64,000 nt of DNA from Torymus aiolomorphi (taxonomy: Eukaryota > Arthropoda > Insecta > Hymenoptera > Torymidae): NCBI GenBank assembly GCA_036365515.1, contig CM070873.1, forward strand, positions 228,237,876-228,301,875, written 5' to 3'. Of the stretch, positions 37,072 to 50,420 are shown piece after piece. How positions within the stretch are numbered: position 1 is the first letter of the stretch; every line of letters begins with the position of its first letter. The position numbers were made by a program, and so were the translations under genes. The notes below the pieces were generated by a model. It ran no database searches and was not told the DNA's origin. It worked only from the letters and a program-made list of their open reading frames with translations.

Positions 37072-37263
37072 TTATTAAAATGTAGTAAATCGATCTGATG
37101 GAGGCAGGTAAAAGAAAAACAAAGTTTTACATAGAACACATGAAATAAATAAGCCTGAAGAGGTTGGTGGACCATGCCAACGAAACGTTGCTGAAATAAA
37201 AGGAAAAAAACTTTGTTTTTCTTTTACCTGCCTCCGTCAGATCGATTTACTACATTTTAATAA
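37072..37263. mobile_element. Small palindromic element with hammerhead-like centre
   Basis: Arms 37072-37128 and 37207-37263 are near-perfect reverse complements. Between them, 37155-37186 reads CTGAAGAG - GTTGG/CCAAC hairpin - CGAAAC, which matches the conserved CUGANGA...GAAA core of a hammerhead ribozyme with stem II. Known: hammerhead motifs occur in Penelope-like retroelements and related repeats. Stems I and III are not convincing here, so catalytic activity is uncertain. Confidence 0.55.
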
Positions 37264-37539
37264 CAATTGGAGGGCAATATTTGTATTATACTCAAAATTA
37301 ACCTTTTATTTAAAAAATACGATCGTATTTATATTAATTTATTAATTAAAAATCCTATGAATTATCGAACATTTGTTAGCAGTGTAAAGTCGTATTAATA
37401 GTTTATTTGTATTAAATTTGTGTAATTTTTTTTTTTTGTAATTACAAAAAAATATGTAATTTAACGATATATATGTTAAATATTTAATAATTAAAATTAT
37501 AATGTTGTATGTTCATATTACTTGTGATGTTCATAATCT

Positions 37540-37785
37540 CCTCTCTTAAAAAAACGATGGCCGGATGTTGTGAAGCACTTAATATGAGTGATTTTGATTG
37601 GTCTGTAAGGAATAGGCGCGAAAATTCTCTACTTCCGCTACATTTGAATTTTTGAAATTGAATTGCTTCCTCCTAGAGGAAGCTTTGTGATAGTAAAAAA
37701 AAAAGTTTGTGAGATAATGTCTTAGGAATGTTGTATAGAAAATTTGGAATCGAAATACACCATTTTTAGAAAATGTCCGTATGGA

Positions 37786-37816
<31 letters not shown>

Positions 37817-38740
37817 CCGTATACTCTGATATCTCATGATCTACTCAACCGATTTTAACGAGAGAGTGATCATTTTTTCAGATTTTGCTTCAACAATTGG
37901 GGTCAATATTTTATTTTTGTCAAAATCGATTTTTTTGTTTTTTATCGCCATTTTTAAATTTTCAAAATTTTTATTTTCAATTTTTTTTATATTTAGAACA
38001 AATATTATTTATATACGATAAATTCTCTGTATGCAGAATAAAATTTTCTACAATTTAAAAAAAAAAAAAAAGCCGTTAGCTATATTTCGTCATAAGTTAT
38101 TCATGAAAACGTCATTTTTAGTAAATAGGTTATATTTCAAAATTAAAAAAGATATTAACATGAATATTTTTTTGGTTATAAAGAATACTGAGTACTATAA
38201 CTTACTAAATTTTTAGGTTTTTTTATTCATTATTTTTGGAGAAAAAAATAATTTATAAAAAAAAGTGTTTTTTTTGTCGTTCAATAACTAGAGTAAAATT
38301 GGCTTAATCAGTTTGAAATTTTTTTTAGTGGTACATTTTGTATCACAATCGATTGAATTCTTTGGGCAAAAGGATTGATCCATAAATTTCGGAGATATTT
38401 GAGGTTAAAATTTTTTTCACTTTTTTTTTAAATCGTAATTTCTCGAGAACGGCTTTATGTATTTGAATCGGGTGGGCGGCATTCGAAAGAGAATTTCAAG
38501 ACCTATATTTTCTAAAAAAAATTATTTATCTAGCTATTACGGTTCTTTTGTTATTAATAAAAACGTAAACATTGAAAAATGAAAAAAATGAGTTTGGTAT
38601 GTCCAACTATTGCGGGAGTAAAAATTGACTTAAGCGCTTCAAAATCAACTCCTGACGAGTTGTTAGACTTATAAAAACGATTTTAAGCCGTTTACATCGT
38701 ACAAAATAAAGTATGAAATTTTAAATATTGGAAGTAAAAA
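37540..38740. repeat. AT-rich repetitive block, probably a degraded mobile element
   Basis: Contains a 19-bp palindrome-like GCTTCCTCCTAGAGGAAGC near 37665, a GT/GTAT microsatellite (37785-37815), and long T-rich tracts with repeated TTTTTTATTTTTAAATT phrases. Phrases such as TCTACTCAACCGATTTTAAC look like repeat consensus, but I cannot name the family. Confidence 0.4.
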
Positions 38741-38742
38741 TT

Positions 38743-38815
38743 AATTAAAGGAATCAGTAAATCAAGTTTGAGGAAGCTACGTGCCAATGAATTGGCAGCG
38801 GTTTTTTTATTCTTA
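38743..38815. repeat. Dispersed ~70-bp repeat, copy 3
   Basis: Same family as 14626-14697, including the preceding AAAAATTAATTAA and the following T-run. It sits at the end of an AT-rich repetitive block. Confidence 0.7.
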
Positions 38816-41050
38816 ACTATATAAAACTAAATAATTAAATCAAATTAGAATAAAAAGATTAATTTTGTCATGCTTTGAAAAATGATCTGATTATATTATC
38901 ATTTAAACCAATTAAAATGAAATCATAATGAAAAATTATATATTCATAACCTAAAAAACAAAATAGTACGCCCGCAGCGCGTTTGGATTTTGCTAGTATA
39001 TAAAATAAAAAAGCATCACATAGATATTAAAGAAAACAATCAAAATCAATAACGAAGAAAGGCCAAACTTTATTTCATAAAAAAAGCTTGTTAAACGATC
39101 TAAACAGTTGTGCTTTCTTTCAATATCAACTGGATGTTATTAATGTGCGCGTAAAGAGCAAAGGGAAAAGAGTAGTTACGAGGCCCTTGAAATCTTTCGC
39201 GAAATCATCACATATTCAGCGCACTCTCATTCGGTTACGTTAGGCCAGAACGTGTCGATGAAACAAGTATCTTTTCGAATGCTTGCACGTTCTGACATTC
39301 AAAAGCATAAATTAAATGGAATATATGACGATTGCTTATGTCGTACTGGAAATAGGGGAAATAAAAAATGTTGTGAAATCATTGAATTTTATGAGTGTTT
39401 ACTGTATAAATTGTCTTAAATCAATATTTATTTTCCAAATAACGAATAAATCTTGAGTGAGTTGTATAAGTTGCTAATTTTCTAGATTTCGTAAGAAAAT
39501 TAAGTTATAATACTCATCGTGTAAAGCACTACATCTCTGAATTTTCAATTCAACATAATTCTCATATACATGTTTTTTCTGTTTACATAAAAGTCATAAT
39601 TTCAATGTAGTACAGATAGGTACCTTCCAATTCCCCTTCGAAAAATTAAATATATTATTTCATTCCATGAATTTTATTTATATTTAAGTACATTTGAAAA
39701 TACATACTAAATAACTGTAAATATTATACATTGAAATCTTTAATTTAAATCGATTATAAAATATCCGATTGATTTTCTTTCTTAAATAATTGTTTCAATA
39801 CAATTGAAGAAGTTTAAAAACATCAAAAATATTTTTACACATACTGTGTTATCTCATCAATAAAAATATTTTTACATTTATGAAAATTATTCAATTAAGT
39901 TCTGAAACTATCCAGTCTAATCTACACTAATTATTTGAGGTTCAAACAATGTTTCTGTTTCACAGAATATCATAAGTTTTCAAGTTCGGTTCCTTAATAA
40001 GCAAAGAATTTATTTTATTTCAAAACTTTTAACAATATAATATACACTTAGTTCTTGATTGCGAAATACAAAGTATACTTCTGAAGCGTGCCACCTTCCC
40101 ATTAAATAGAAATTTTAACTTTATTTCAAACGACTATTCTTAATTCTAATGCATAATGAAATGTTTACAGTTACATTCTTTATCTTAGCTGAAATAACAG
40201 AAAATGCGAATAGTGCGTTTATCACGTTATAACGACTTTATGATATTTCACCATTTAATATATAGTTATGTATTTGTATATACATATTAGTCGTTAAATT
40301 GTGCATGGCAATAGAGAGAAATATTTGTTTTTACTGAACGTTAAACTTTCCATTATTATAATAATATAGATGAATGCGAACATGTTAATTTAAAATCAAA
40401 TTAATACTGCCTAAGCCAAAAAGTCGAGAGAAGAAAGTCATTAAGAGTGACTTTAAGAGCATCTTTGCACTCATCAGTAGAAAAAGGACATGGTTTAGTT
40501 AGACGCGTTATGCACGCAAACCCGATGTCCCATACCGCATTCCTCGGATAGCATATTACAGAAACAGTATATAGAGATTTCATAATTTAAATCTTTAAAA
40601 ATGATTTGTTTGCAATATTCCTATAATAGTGGTAATTATAATTCTTTCTAACAATTAACCTCATATTTCTTTACTTTAAAATTACCAATGATATTTTTTT
40701 CAAATGACTTTAAGAATGTAAATCAATTCAATTAATTTAAAATAATATTAAATAGGATATGTGTTACTGATATTGTTTCATAAAAAAAAAAAACAGTCCC
40801 TCATGTAAACATTCTTTATTATTATAAAAAGTTTTATAAAGTTTTATAAAAACTAGTGCATATTTTACTATTTTAACCAAAAGATTATTCAAAACTGATA
40901 TAGTTTAAATAAATTTTCATTACGCAACGTCCTCGAGTATCTTACAGATTTCTGAAAAAGTTGATATTATACATTACCGAAAATTACACTACTGAGGTCC
41001 AGCCGCCTTGGAACCAAATTAACGGCAAGAAGAAAAATCTCAACACCATT
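38816..41050. other. AT-rich spacer, no gene seen
   Basis: No coding block, RNA or named repeat recognised. Confidence 0.5.
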
Positions 41051-42960
41051 TTAAATATTCCCCACCAAATCCAACAACCATCCGACCGATCGCGGGCCCC
41101 AGCAACACCTACATCCGCCGCTGCCTCAGTCCCGTACCACGCACTCGGCCGTCGTCTCTCCTCTTGCCTTTCGCCGTGGGGCCCCAGGGGCCCACCTCCC
41201 GCGCCACTGAGCTTTCCTTCTCGCTCGCGGCAGCTCCTTCCATCATGTGCACACAGGCACCTGTGCGCTCGCGCGCGCGTACGTCTCCTTCTCGAAGTTA
41301 CTTATCTCTCCGGCGCTCTCTCTCTACGCCACTGGCCTCCCCACCAATCCAGCCTTCGGTGTCCCGGGCCGCCGCTGTACGAGAAGGCCCCGCACGCCGG
41401 CTGTCTCCCTCCCTCCTCCGCCTCCTCCACCTCCTCCTCCGTAGAAAGCTCACCAGACGACGAAGTCGTCGTACCTACACTACTCCTGGTGTTTTTCACT
41501 TCCACAGTCTCAGGCCGGGCCAAGACGACGCGCCAGCCACAGTCCGCAGCAGGCGCACACACAGACCGCGAGAGCCGTGTCTAGCTCCTCTCTTTCTCTC
41601 GCTCCTCCACGAGAGCTGCCCGCGTTCGCGCGCTCTCTTTCTCCCTGCGTACACAACGAAACTGTATCGCGCTCGCGCGACTGGATACATATCTCGCGCC
41701 AGTCCTGCGGATAATAATTCCCGATTTTCGCTACCGCTGCGTGTATATACGTACACGCGTGCAGCCTTGAAAGTTTCCCGCGAAAGTCCCGCGTTAGTCA
41801 GTCTTTTCTCGCGGTGATCGACGCCGCTGCTTTTTTGCCCGCCGCGGGTTGTTTTTTTTCGCCGTCGCGCTCGTCAAAGAAAGTGCCGCTGCGCTAGTGT
41901 GATTGCCAACGCTGGTGCGGAGAGGAAACGAACAAGTGGAATCGGCAGAGAAGACGATATAAACGTATACGCAGAGAGGTGTGCGCGAGTCGCATGAGAA
42001 GAAGGCGCTCGCACTCGACAAGGCGAGGAGCCGACGTGGGTGCTGCTGATCTTTCATGAGGGATTAACGCCAAGGGAGCCCGGAGGTGCTGAGAGAGAAA
42101 GGTTAGTAATGTGCAACCGATTTTCCGCGCTCTGTGTAAGATATACACTCCCACGCGGCCGCACGCGCGCGTGCGCGCATCTCTTTGCACTCGGAAAAGC
42201 GCGCGCTCGTGGCGGCACCGCGATTTGGAAAGAGTGTGACGAATCCGTAAACTGTCGGGATTTCTTCTCTCTCTCTGTCTCGCGGGCAGGAGCAGTTAAA
42301 AAGAGACGTTCGCGAGCGAGCGCTCGCTTTCTAATGAAAAAAACGCGCGACGATGAATTGAATCGATCGGTGCGGTTAGATGTCGCGCGACTGGAAAACG
42401 AAAGTAACGGGCCGTGTAATTGAAAAATCGCCGGAAGCATGGGAAAACAAATCGATACGATGTTACAAGGCTGTTTGTAATGATGGATTGTATTGGACCT
42501 TCTTGCCGGCCCGCCTGCTCGACCGGCAGCTGATCGCGGCGGTTTTTTTTTATTCGGAAGGAGGCCTGTGGCGTCGAGCGCGAGATAAGAACGAAATGGA
42601 AAGTAACGAGGATAATCCCCGAAGCTATGGTGTCGGTGTATACTACAGCACGACCACTCGATAATGGTGAATATCGATGGGTATAGCGGAGTTAATCATG
42701 CGAGATTCGGTGATATTTTTTGTATATATATGCTTCTAACGCGGTTCTCACTTTTATACGATCGAGCGAGGCTTTACTAGGCCGGAGAAAATGAAAGTAA
42801 CGGGGATCCAAAGTCTGCGTGTAATTTGAAAATGCGAGCTTGGAGGTGTCAGATTTTCTATCTCGGGGTTTACGTAATTACGGATTTGAGAGAGAATCGA
42901 AAAGCGTTAATGAAAACACGGGATGTGAGCGTTTTCGAGCGCTCTAACGCTCTGTAAGTA
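41051..42960. promoter_or_regulatory. Strongest CpG island of the window
   Basis: Pyrimidine-rich CCTCCTCC tracts, CGCGCGCG and GAGAGAGAAA. It contains the candidate first exon ending at 42101. Frames of about 207 and 217 codons in different phases overlap each other and look like stop-poor island DNA. Confidence 0.45.
41796..42103 (+). promoter_or_regulatory. Possible transcription start and non-coding first exon of a gene running rightward
   Basis: Seen: TTAGTCAGTC at 41794-41803 contains an initiator-like TCAGT (A+1 at 41800) within a strong CpG island. About 300 bases of GC-rich, UTR-like sequence end at a near-consensus donor, AAAG|GTTAGTAA, at 42101/42102. No long frame crosses it and I found no matching coding exon downstream in the window, so any gene would continue past 64000 or through small exons I could not identify. 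Confidence 0.25.
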
Positions 42961-43249
42961 CCGATTTGCGGTCGCAATGGGTGTAAAAATAGGCTGAACT
43001 ATCTTAAAGTGCTTGCAGTTTATTAATTACAGTCCTAGAAAAAACTAAACGCGTATCTATCTATATAAAAATGCAATACTGGTTTGATGAAAATAAAAGC
43101 CAACCGCTAGAGCAAATGAAATTTTTCAATGATCCAACGGGTAGATTGCACCAATTAGATAAGTGCCGTAAGCGAAAGTATGAATAAACGCTCTTTCTAC
43201 TACATAAAATAACAATTTTAATCACCGGACAAGTCTTTCTTGTTTTTCG

Positions 43250-44760
43250 CATTCAACTCGCCTCGCGCGGAATATCATCTCTCGGTCGTACTTACACTCG
43301 CGTTTGTATATGTATACGCGCCGCGCATACATCCATTTCGCGAACTCACTTTTACGACTTTTTAATTAATACTTCGAAACTCATCCATGCCTCGCGCGTT
43401 TGTTCAAGCTTGCTCTGCGCGCGCGCGCCGTGTCTTTCGAAAATCCACCCGACTTTGAACTTTCTTCCATCCACGCGCAACGAGAACGAGCGGCACGAGC
43501 GTTTCGAGGCATATTTTCAAAGTGAAAATTTCTTATCTTTTTGCGCGGACCTTTTGTGTTTTGTAAAGTGCTCGCGCGCACTTCGAAGCCGCATTAACGC
43601 CGGCACGGAGCGGTGAAATTGCTCAGCGCGGAGCCGGGAATTTACCTACCATGTATATATCCTTGCGGCCGCAGCAGCGCAACGAGCGAGTTGCGTCAAT
43701 TCCAGTCGCGCTCACGCGGATGTCAATTTCGCGTTGCACGCGCGTCCCTTTTCGCCGCCGCCTGCTCGAAGAATGGGGACTTTCAAAAATGAAAAGTGGA
43801 AAACGCTAGAGTGCGTGTAATTAGAGTTGACACTCTTGTGAAATTCCGTACTTTTTCACTTAATATTCATACATTCTTACGACTTGTTTTCATGATTGAC
43901 ATCTTGCATTGATCAAACACGTTAGTATCAAACGTATATCAGTCCTTGAGCAACTATCGATAGCGTATTATTCAGATCATTCCACAATGAAGTTATATAT
44001 CGACGGCTTTCATTAGTACACACACGCACTTGGCGCGAAGTGCACACTGCGCGAAACTTTCGCCGGACGCGCGAATGTATATATAGGCGCGATATCCTTG
44101 ACTCCGTATAGTCCATTTTCGTGCACAGAAATATATATATATATAGCTTTCAAGTGCCATTACAAAAAAAAAAAAAAAGAATGCCCTCGCAAAGAGCTGT
44201 AATAATCGACGCCGCCCGATGCCGGGAGCGCCGCGCCGCCGGGATAAGAAAAATACGCGGTAGCAAAGTGTAATGAGCGAATGCGCGCACGAATTTCGAA
44301 ACACAACGCGCGTGAGTCTCTTTGTTTCACCGGCTCGAAACTTTCAGCTGCGCGCGTATATACAACACACACACACACACATACACGCGTATAATATGTG
44401 CGCAGGACTTTCGAATGGAATTCAAGGACGCGCATAGAAATCGATTTCGCAATAGGATAATCTTTTTATGTCTTTTTGGGGGAAGGAAAGGGGCACCGCG
44501 CGACACTTGTCTCGTTCTCTTTTTTCTATACTATTACACTTTTTAAATTTCCTCGGGGCGTTGTCGCGTTGAGTCGCTTGGCGTTTCGTAAATCAATTGC
44601 CATTGGTCAATGTCTCCTGGAAGTCGATCGCGCGAGTTTCAAAATTTTCGGCATCCCGAAGTGACGCGTGCGCCGCCTAATTATACCGGCTGCTAATAGT
44701 CCACGGCCACCGGTATATCTACGTTTCTGTCTGTTTTGGTGTGAGGCAACGTTCATTCAC
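43250..44760. promoter_or_regulatory. CpG island
   Basis: CGCGCGCGCCG, GCGGCCGCAGCAGCGC, (CA)n near 44367-44382 and a poly-A run near 44163-44178. No supported gene. Confidence 0.35.
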
Positions 44761-44860
44761 TAATTAATTGCTGTTTATGTACGCCAAAGTCGTTAGGATT
44801 GAAAGGGAGCATTATATGTATAGGCACATTTCATGCGGGGAATATTACTCCCGTGTTATG

Positions 44861-45113
44861 CACTGAGAAAAAGGTTTAGTAAAAATTATTAATAATTTTG
44901 TAAAAATTACTATACTTTCTGGGAAAGCCACCACAAACTGTAAAAAATCAAAAGATTACTATACTTTATAAGAAATTTTGCTAGAAAGATAGACAAATTT
45001 ACTATAAGTACTGTCAAATTTACTGTAAAGTATGGTAATTTTTTGGGTTTCTTACAGTTTGTGGTAGCTTTATCATACAGTACAGTCATTTTTACAAAAC
45101 TTTTTTCTCAGTG
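44861..45113. mobile_element. CACTGAG-ended MITE, copy A
   Basis: Starts CACTGAGAAAAAGGTTTAGT and ends ACTTTTTTCTCAGTG. The two halves are imperfect reverse complements over about 100 bases each, including CCACCACAAACTGTAA versus TTACAGTTTGTGGTAG. No coding capacity. Confidence 0.78.
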
Positions 45114-45289
45114 TGCTGATCCTGGGTATGAGAACATAAAGACCTATTTTTGACTCGAAGGTTTCAATAATTGTGAGTCATTTTATATATATCTAATGAA
45201 AAAAAGAAAGAGGACAATCAAATAATTCCTTGATCTTATAAAAAAGTCGTCTACAGTAATAACCATCATCACTCATATACTCGAACGTC

Positions 45290-45689
45290 TCAATTACGTT
45301 TAATAAAGCGGCCTCGAGACCGCATTTTTACGTAATAATTATGGAATTCAAGCGAAAGTATATATGTCTCTCTTTCTCTCACGTGACAATCCGGCGCCTT
45401 CGAAAGAGCGCGTGATAAAGTAAATAAAGCCTCACGCCTTTTTTTTATACAGCGCGCCTCTCAAAAACGCCTGTCGCCCGGTGACAAACGACCGATCATC
45501 ACACGCGCATACAGCCGAATCCTATATATAATAAACGAAAGTGAAGCTCCAATCTACCTCATTTAAATAAACAAACGCTGAATTTACGTCGCCTACCTCA
45601 GCCGCCGAATCTCGACACATACATAATCCGTAATTAGATGCGCCGTTTTCACAACGCGGAAGTGGTGGGCTCCCCATCAGCTATATATA

Positions 45690-45729
<40 letters not shown>

Positions 45730-46170
45730 CAGGAACGGACAGAGAGACGAAATCTATCGATGGGAAAAATCACGGTTCGTTTCGTACGTTAGGAAACAGG
45801 CGGACGACGGACGTGATGCGCGCGATTTCTTGCGCGGACTTTCGAGACGAACGCCAGACGAATTTCAGTGGTTCATTAGCGTCGGCACAACACATACACA
45901 CAGCCACACACTCGTGTAAGTATATACATATATGTGTAGAGGGTCGGTATATAAGACACTTTCGTTCGCAAAGCGGTTCCGGCAGCGCAAGTCGAGCTGG
46001 CGAAAACGCTGCTTTCGATCCTTTGAGGAAGAAGCGATGATCGCGTTTTATCGCCCGGCGGCGATCGCGCGCGCAGCTATGGAGCGAGCCGAGCGAGTCC
46101 TTTAAGGCAGTCCTTGCGTCAGAATTATACCGTTAGCTAAGCGCGTAACTTTTCTCCGAGTAAAAATAAC
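45290..46170. promoter_or_regulatory. CpG island around the AC microsatellite
   Basis: CpG-rich DNA with GCGATCGCGCGCGCAGC and a long AC run. No supported gene. Confidence 0.3.
45691..45727. repeat. (AC)n microsatellite
   Basis: Uninterrupted AC run within a CpG island. Confidence 0.95.
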
Positions 46171-47880
46171 GCGCTCGTGTGTATATGTGTGTCTGTGTTT
46201 GCTTTGATTTATGAAGTGGACGAAATTGTTCTCATTAGATAAATCTAGTTTTGGCGTTGATACTAATCGAGCCATAACCAAGCTTAAGCGAAACATGAAT
46301 CTGTGATTAAAGATTTTAGAATAAGAGTTAAATATGCACGTCTTATAATATTACGCTAAATCCTTGAAATTTATCGTTGTTATTTATGTGTTTACTGGAA
46401 GCATAAACTTAACAAAATTATATAAAAATTGTGTTGCCTAAGATTGCTTATCAAGAAAGTAAAATCCAAGAAACCGAATTGAAATCGACTCTTAATTCGT
46501 GCGTGGATAAGATTAAAAGAGCCACTGCGACGTCGAGGTTTTAAAAGAAACGCACGCGTGTGGACGATTCTTTTGAACTATATCGATACATAGGTGTCAG
46601 TAGAAAAGAGATATTAACTTACATTTGAATTTCTAAGATTGTGTGGTTTTCACTTGAAAGACATTATGTAAATTTTCACGGACTGCGAATGCTGGCTCGT
46701 CCTACGCATGTCACGATGATGTGCTTTCATAGATTTTGTATTCATACAGCTCCGATTTTAAATAGAAATCGTTATATTATCGTATCAGAATGGAGTTTTT
46801 TTAAATGAGGTGTCTAATAAAAAATAAATCGTTTAAAAGCAAGCTTGTATGACAAATAATATATTTCTTAATCCCATTGTTAATTATGAAAATAAACTGA
46901 TCATTTGCAAACAGAAGCGTTTATATTTTCTATAAGTTTAATATTTAAAAATATGCAAATCGTTGACAACCAGTGTGAAGATTTTTAACAACTTGTATTT
47001 TATTGATGTATGAATTTTCCATGCAATAAAAAAATAAAATATTCATGTAATTTATTAATGAAAACATATATTATTCAAGGTCGAGGGGATGTCAAAATAA
47101 AATACGACATTTTTGAAATGGCATATGATTTAAAAATATCTCTTCTGCTTTCTGGTAATATCAGTACGTATTTGTATACGTTGCTAAAGTAATCAGATAT
47201 CCACGCATTCACTTTATTAATAAAAAACATTTACATAGTATTTATTACTTTGTATACCATCGTTGCATTTTTACTCAGTATTTTAAATAATACACAATAC
47301 GATTACAGAAATATGTTATACCAATTAGATAATCGGCAAAATGATGTTAAATTTGCTGAAAAAACATAATAAAAAAAATTCAAAACTCGCTTACTATTCC
47401 GCATTCATTCGAAACACCTGAACCCGTCTGCTAACTCTATTCTATTTTGTATGCAAAATCGAGAAAAACTGTTCATTTCTTATGCCATCCATGTGCAACT
47501 CGGTAATTACTATCCAAATATTATATAATATTGTGAACGTTTCACCCGCGATCAATAATGATTAAAATTGTATATTCTTTTATTTTCGCACTTTCTATTA
47601 ATACTCAATCTCTTAATTGCATAATGCTTTTCTTTAAAGTTCAAAAAAATTAGAAAAGAATAACGTCATTTTTACCTTTTGAATCTTACATCATACCAAC
47701 TTATTAATGCATACCCTATTATGTGTGACACACCGCCATATACACGCTTGTTCCCAAAACGTACTTCTTATATTATTTAATACCACGATTATGCAGCTCC
47801 AATCACTACACACATTTTCATCTTCCCACCATAACAAACCCACCTTATCATTCTCCAACTCTAGCTAATTTCAATTCCAA
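46171..47880. other. AT-rich spacer, no gene seen
   Basis: Nothing recognised. Confidence 0.45.
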
Positions 47881-48720
47881 AAATCTCACCGACAGAAACC
47901 AAGCAGTACCAAAGTGTCATGGTAAAAGTGACGTCCAGTAGTAGCCCTCGCGTCTAAATCGTCCCTGCATTTATCACTATTATACAACACGACTATACAG
48001 ACCCCAAACGCCGCCGTCCTCGTCGTCGTCGAGCCCATAAACCGGCGCGCGATCGTGCGGCACCTCATAACACTTCATCACTCGTCGTCGTCGTCAGCCG
48101 ACAAAAAGGAAAAAGGGACATTACGCTCGCTCGCGCCGTGATAAATATGGGAAAACGTAATCGCGGCGAGTGTGTATCGACAACACGGGTAATCCGTTGT
48201 ACGTTTCGACACCTCGAACGGAATAAACTCGCAACCGCGCGTATTTTCCTTCGCCTCGACAGTGCCTGTATACAGCGTATATACAGTGGGTAGTATATAG
48301 GCGACAGGTCCCCCCTCCGCTCTAATCTATTCTAATGCGTTCACGTTCACTTTCAACGGCGCGCGCGCGAGCCAGCTCGAAAGCGAATCTGTGCGCCGCG
48401 AGAAATCAGAGCTAGGTAGGCGACCACCGCACTGCAGCGGCGGCGGCTGCCGTTTGTATGTACGTATACGTATAATGTGTACACGGGCGACTTCCTTTGC
48501 ATTTAGCAGAGCACGGGTATGTCTACACACCTCGGCAGTTGTTTAATGTTACTATAGGAGAGAAAGGGAGATTTTTTCCTTATGTATCTAAGGGGAGACA
48601 CTTCCGTTACTAGAGTGTAGTCGTCGTGGGCTAAGTAGTCGCGGGTGAGGTGGATTTTCTCGTTTTATTGGAACTCCTGTGATGTTTTAATTAGGTTTTC
48701 GAAAACGCGCTGAAAGCCTG
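47881..48720. promoter_or_regulatory. CpG island
   Basis: CGTCGTCGTCG triplet runs near 48022 and 48085, GCGGCGGCGGC and TATATACAGT phrases. No supported gene. Confidence 0.35.
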
Positions 48721-49900
48721 TGCATTTATTATTGTTATGTTTTTTTTTTCTACTTATTTGGACTGTGGTTAGTTTCGAAGAATGTTTTACACACTCGTTA
48801 ACATCTGAAGATAGTAAAAGTTCGGGTGAATGTATGCCAATAATGTGAAGATAAATAAAAATTATGTTAATTTCATTACAATCCTTTTATTTTATAATTG
48901 GATATTATGTAAAACTACGATTGTTTGATTTATGTGAAACCATGCAACCTGTAACTATATAAATAATGGAAAAATTGTTAGATATCGTATTTATCATTTA
49001 CATCATGTACATAATGCACTCAACATACTGTAAAGAAGAAACATGCATAGCTGCAAAGCTATTGCACGTAACATTCAAGTCTAAAATAAACTCTAAATTG
49101 AGATTACCTATGACTGCTAGAATTTTAATTACGACCAAACTAATAAAAATCTATTAGTATTAATAAAAAACTTAATTAAATTAATTAAACGAAATTATTC
49201 CATGACGATTACAGCATATTTTTCTCGCAATGGCAATTATGAGTTACCCCAACGAAGACGTATTTGTTGGCAATCATAAATTAACAATTATTTACATAAG
49301 TTCAGAAATTTCAATTTTCCTTATACATACGCATATATACGTCTACTTCAGACAGCACGAAAGGGTCGACACATATTGCATGCATGTGTATATCTATCCG
49401 ATCCTTGCGAAATCTCGCGAAGTTTATCGCGAAACTAACGACTTTCTCTGTTTCATCGACGGCTGGAGATACCGATCAAAGTGGATTGAAATACGCTTTC
49501 ATTCTCTTCGGACTCGAGAAAAATGGCTTATCTACAATTATTAACAACAATAGCTATTGCTATGTATACGTACACACACAGAAACACAATCACAATAGTG
49601 ACGCAACTACTTTCAGTCCTGCGCTTGCAAACGGAAACGTGAATAGAATAAAGAATGTACCTACTGAAATATGCTCTATCACTTCTCGCGTATAGCGACT
49701 TGAAAATACATCACAAGAGTTTTAAAAAGAACAAATCCACGAAATTATCGTACCTCGGAATCATTGCATTGTAATCCAGTCATTTAACCGAACCTGCCTA
49801 CATTCTTAACGACTGATCTCGAATAGCCATCATTTCTATCCCAACCGTATATACCACCGACTCGTAATCGATATGGTATATATATCTCAGAAGTACCATA
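48721..49900. other. AT-rich spacer, no gene seen
   Basis: The 104-codon frame near 49230 has no recognisable domain. Confidence 0.45.
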
Positions 49901-50420
49901 AAAATAACCGCGCAAACGCAGTATATATCGAATGTTTTTTTTTCTTTTCAAATTACCTCGGCCAAGGTGCTAACTCGCGTTCCGCTCATTTTTTCTTTTA
50001 ATTAATTCACGGAAATACACTTTCTCGCGTTTTCCACACTCCGCCAGGCGCTTGGATTACCGACCTCCACTCGCGTGTATTATACGCCGCCACGCGTATA
50101 CCCACACACACACTCGTCGGCCCTGACTTCCAGAGGACTTCCGCGCGCTCCCCGTGTACAATTGTACGGCGTATCTCTCGTACGATCAAGGATTTCAACA
50201 ATTCCCTGGGCAATCTTCAAAAACGCGTAAACGCCGCCGCCGCCGCCGCTTGGCTGGGACAAGAAAGTCTTTAACGTCTTAGTCGGGAGCACACAAGAGT
50301 CGTTGTATTCACAATGAGACAAAAAACATTTCGCTTGCCGAGATTCAATGTTATCGGAGGTGCTATCGGGTGTCGTTTAATAGACGTATTTTTTAAAGGG
50401 GGTCGGGGAAAGAGTGCTTG
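49901..50420. promoter_or_regulatory. CpG-rich patch
   Basis: GCCGCCGCCGCCGCC near 50232 and CACACACAC. No supported gene. Confidence 0.3.

Noticed and set aside
40961..41817. Overlapping 207- and 217-codon plus frames
   Set aside because: Different phases over the same stop-poor CpG island, Ser/Pro/Arg-rich composition, no domain. They fit a promoter or leader better.
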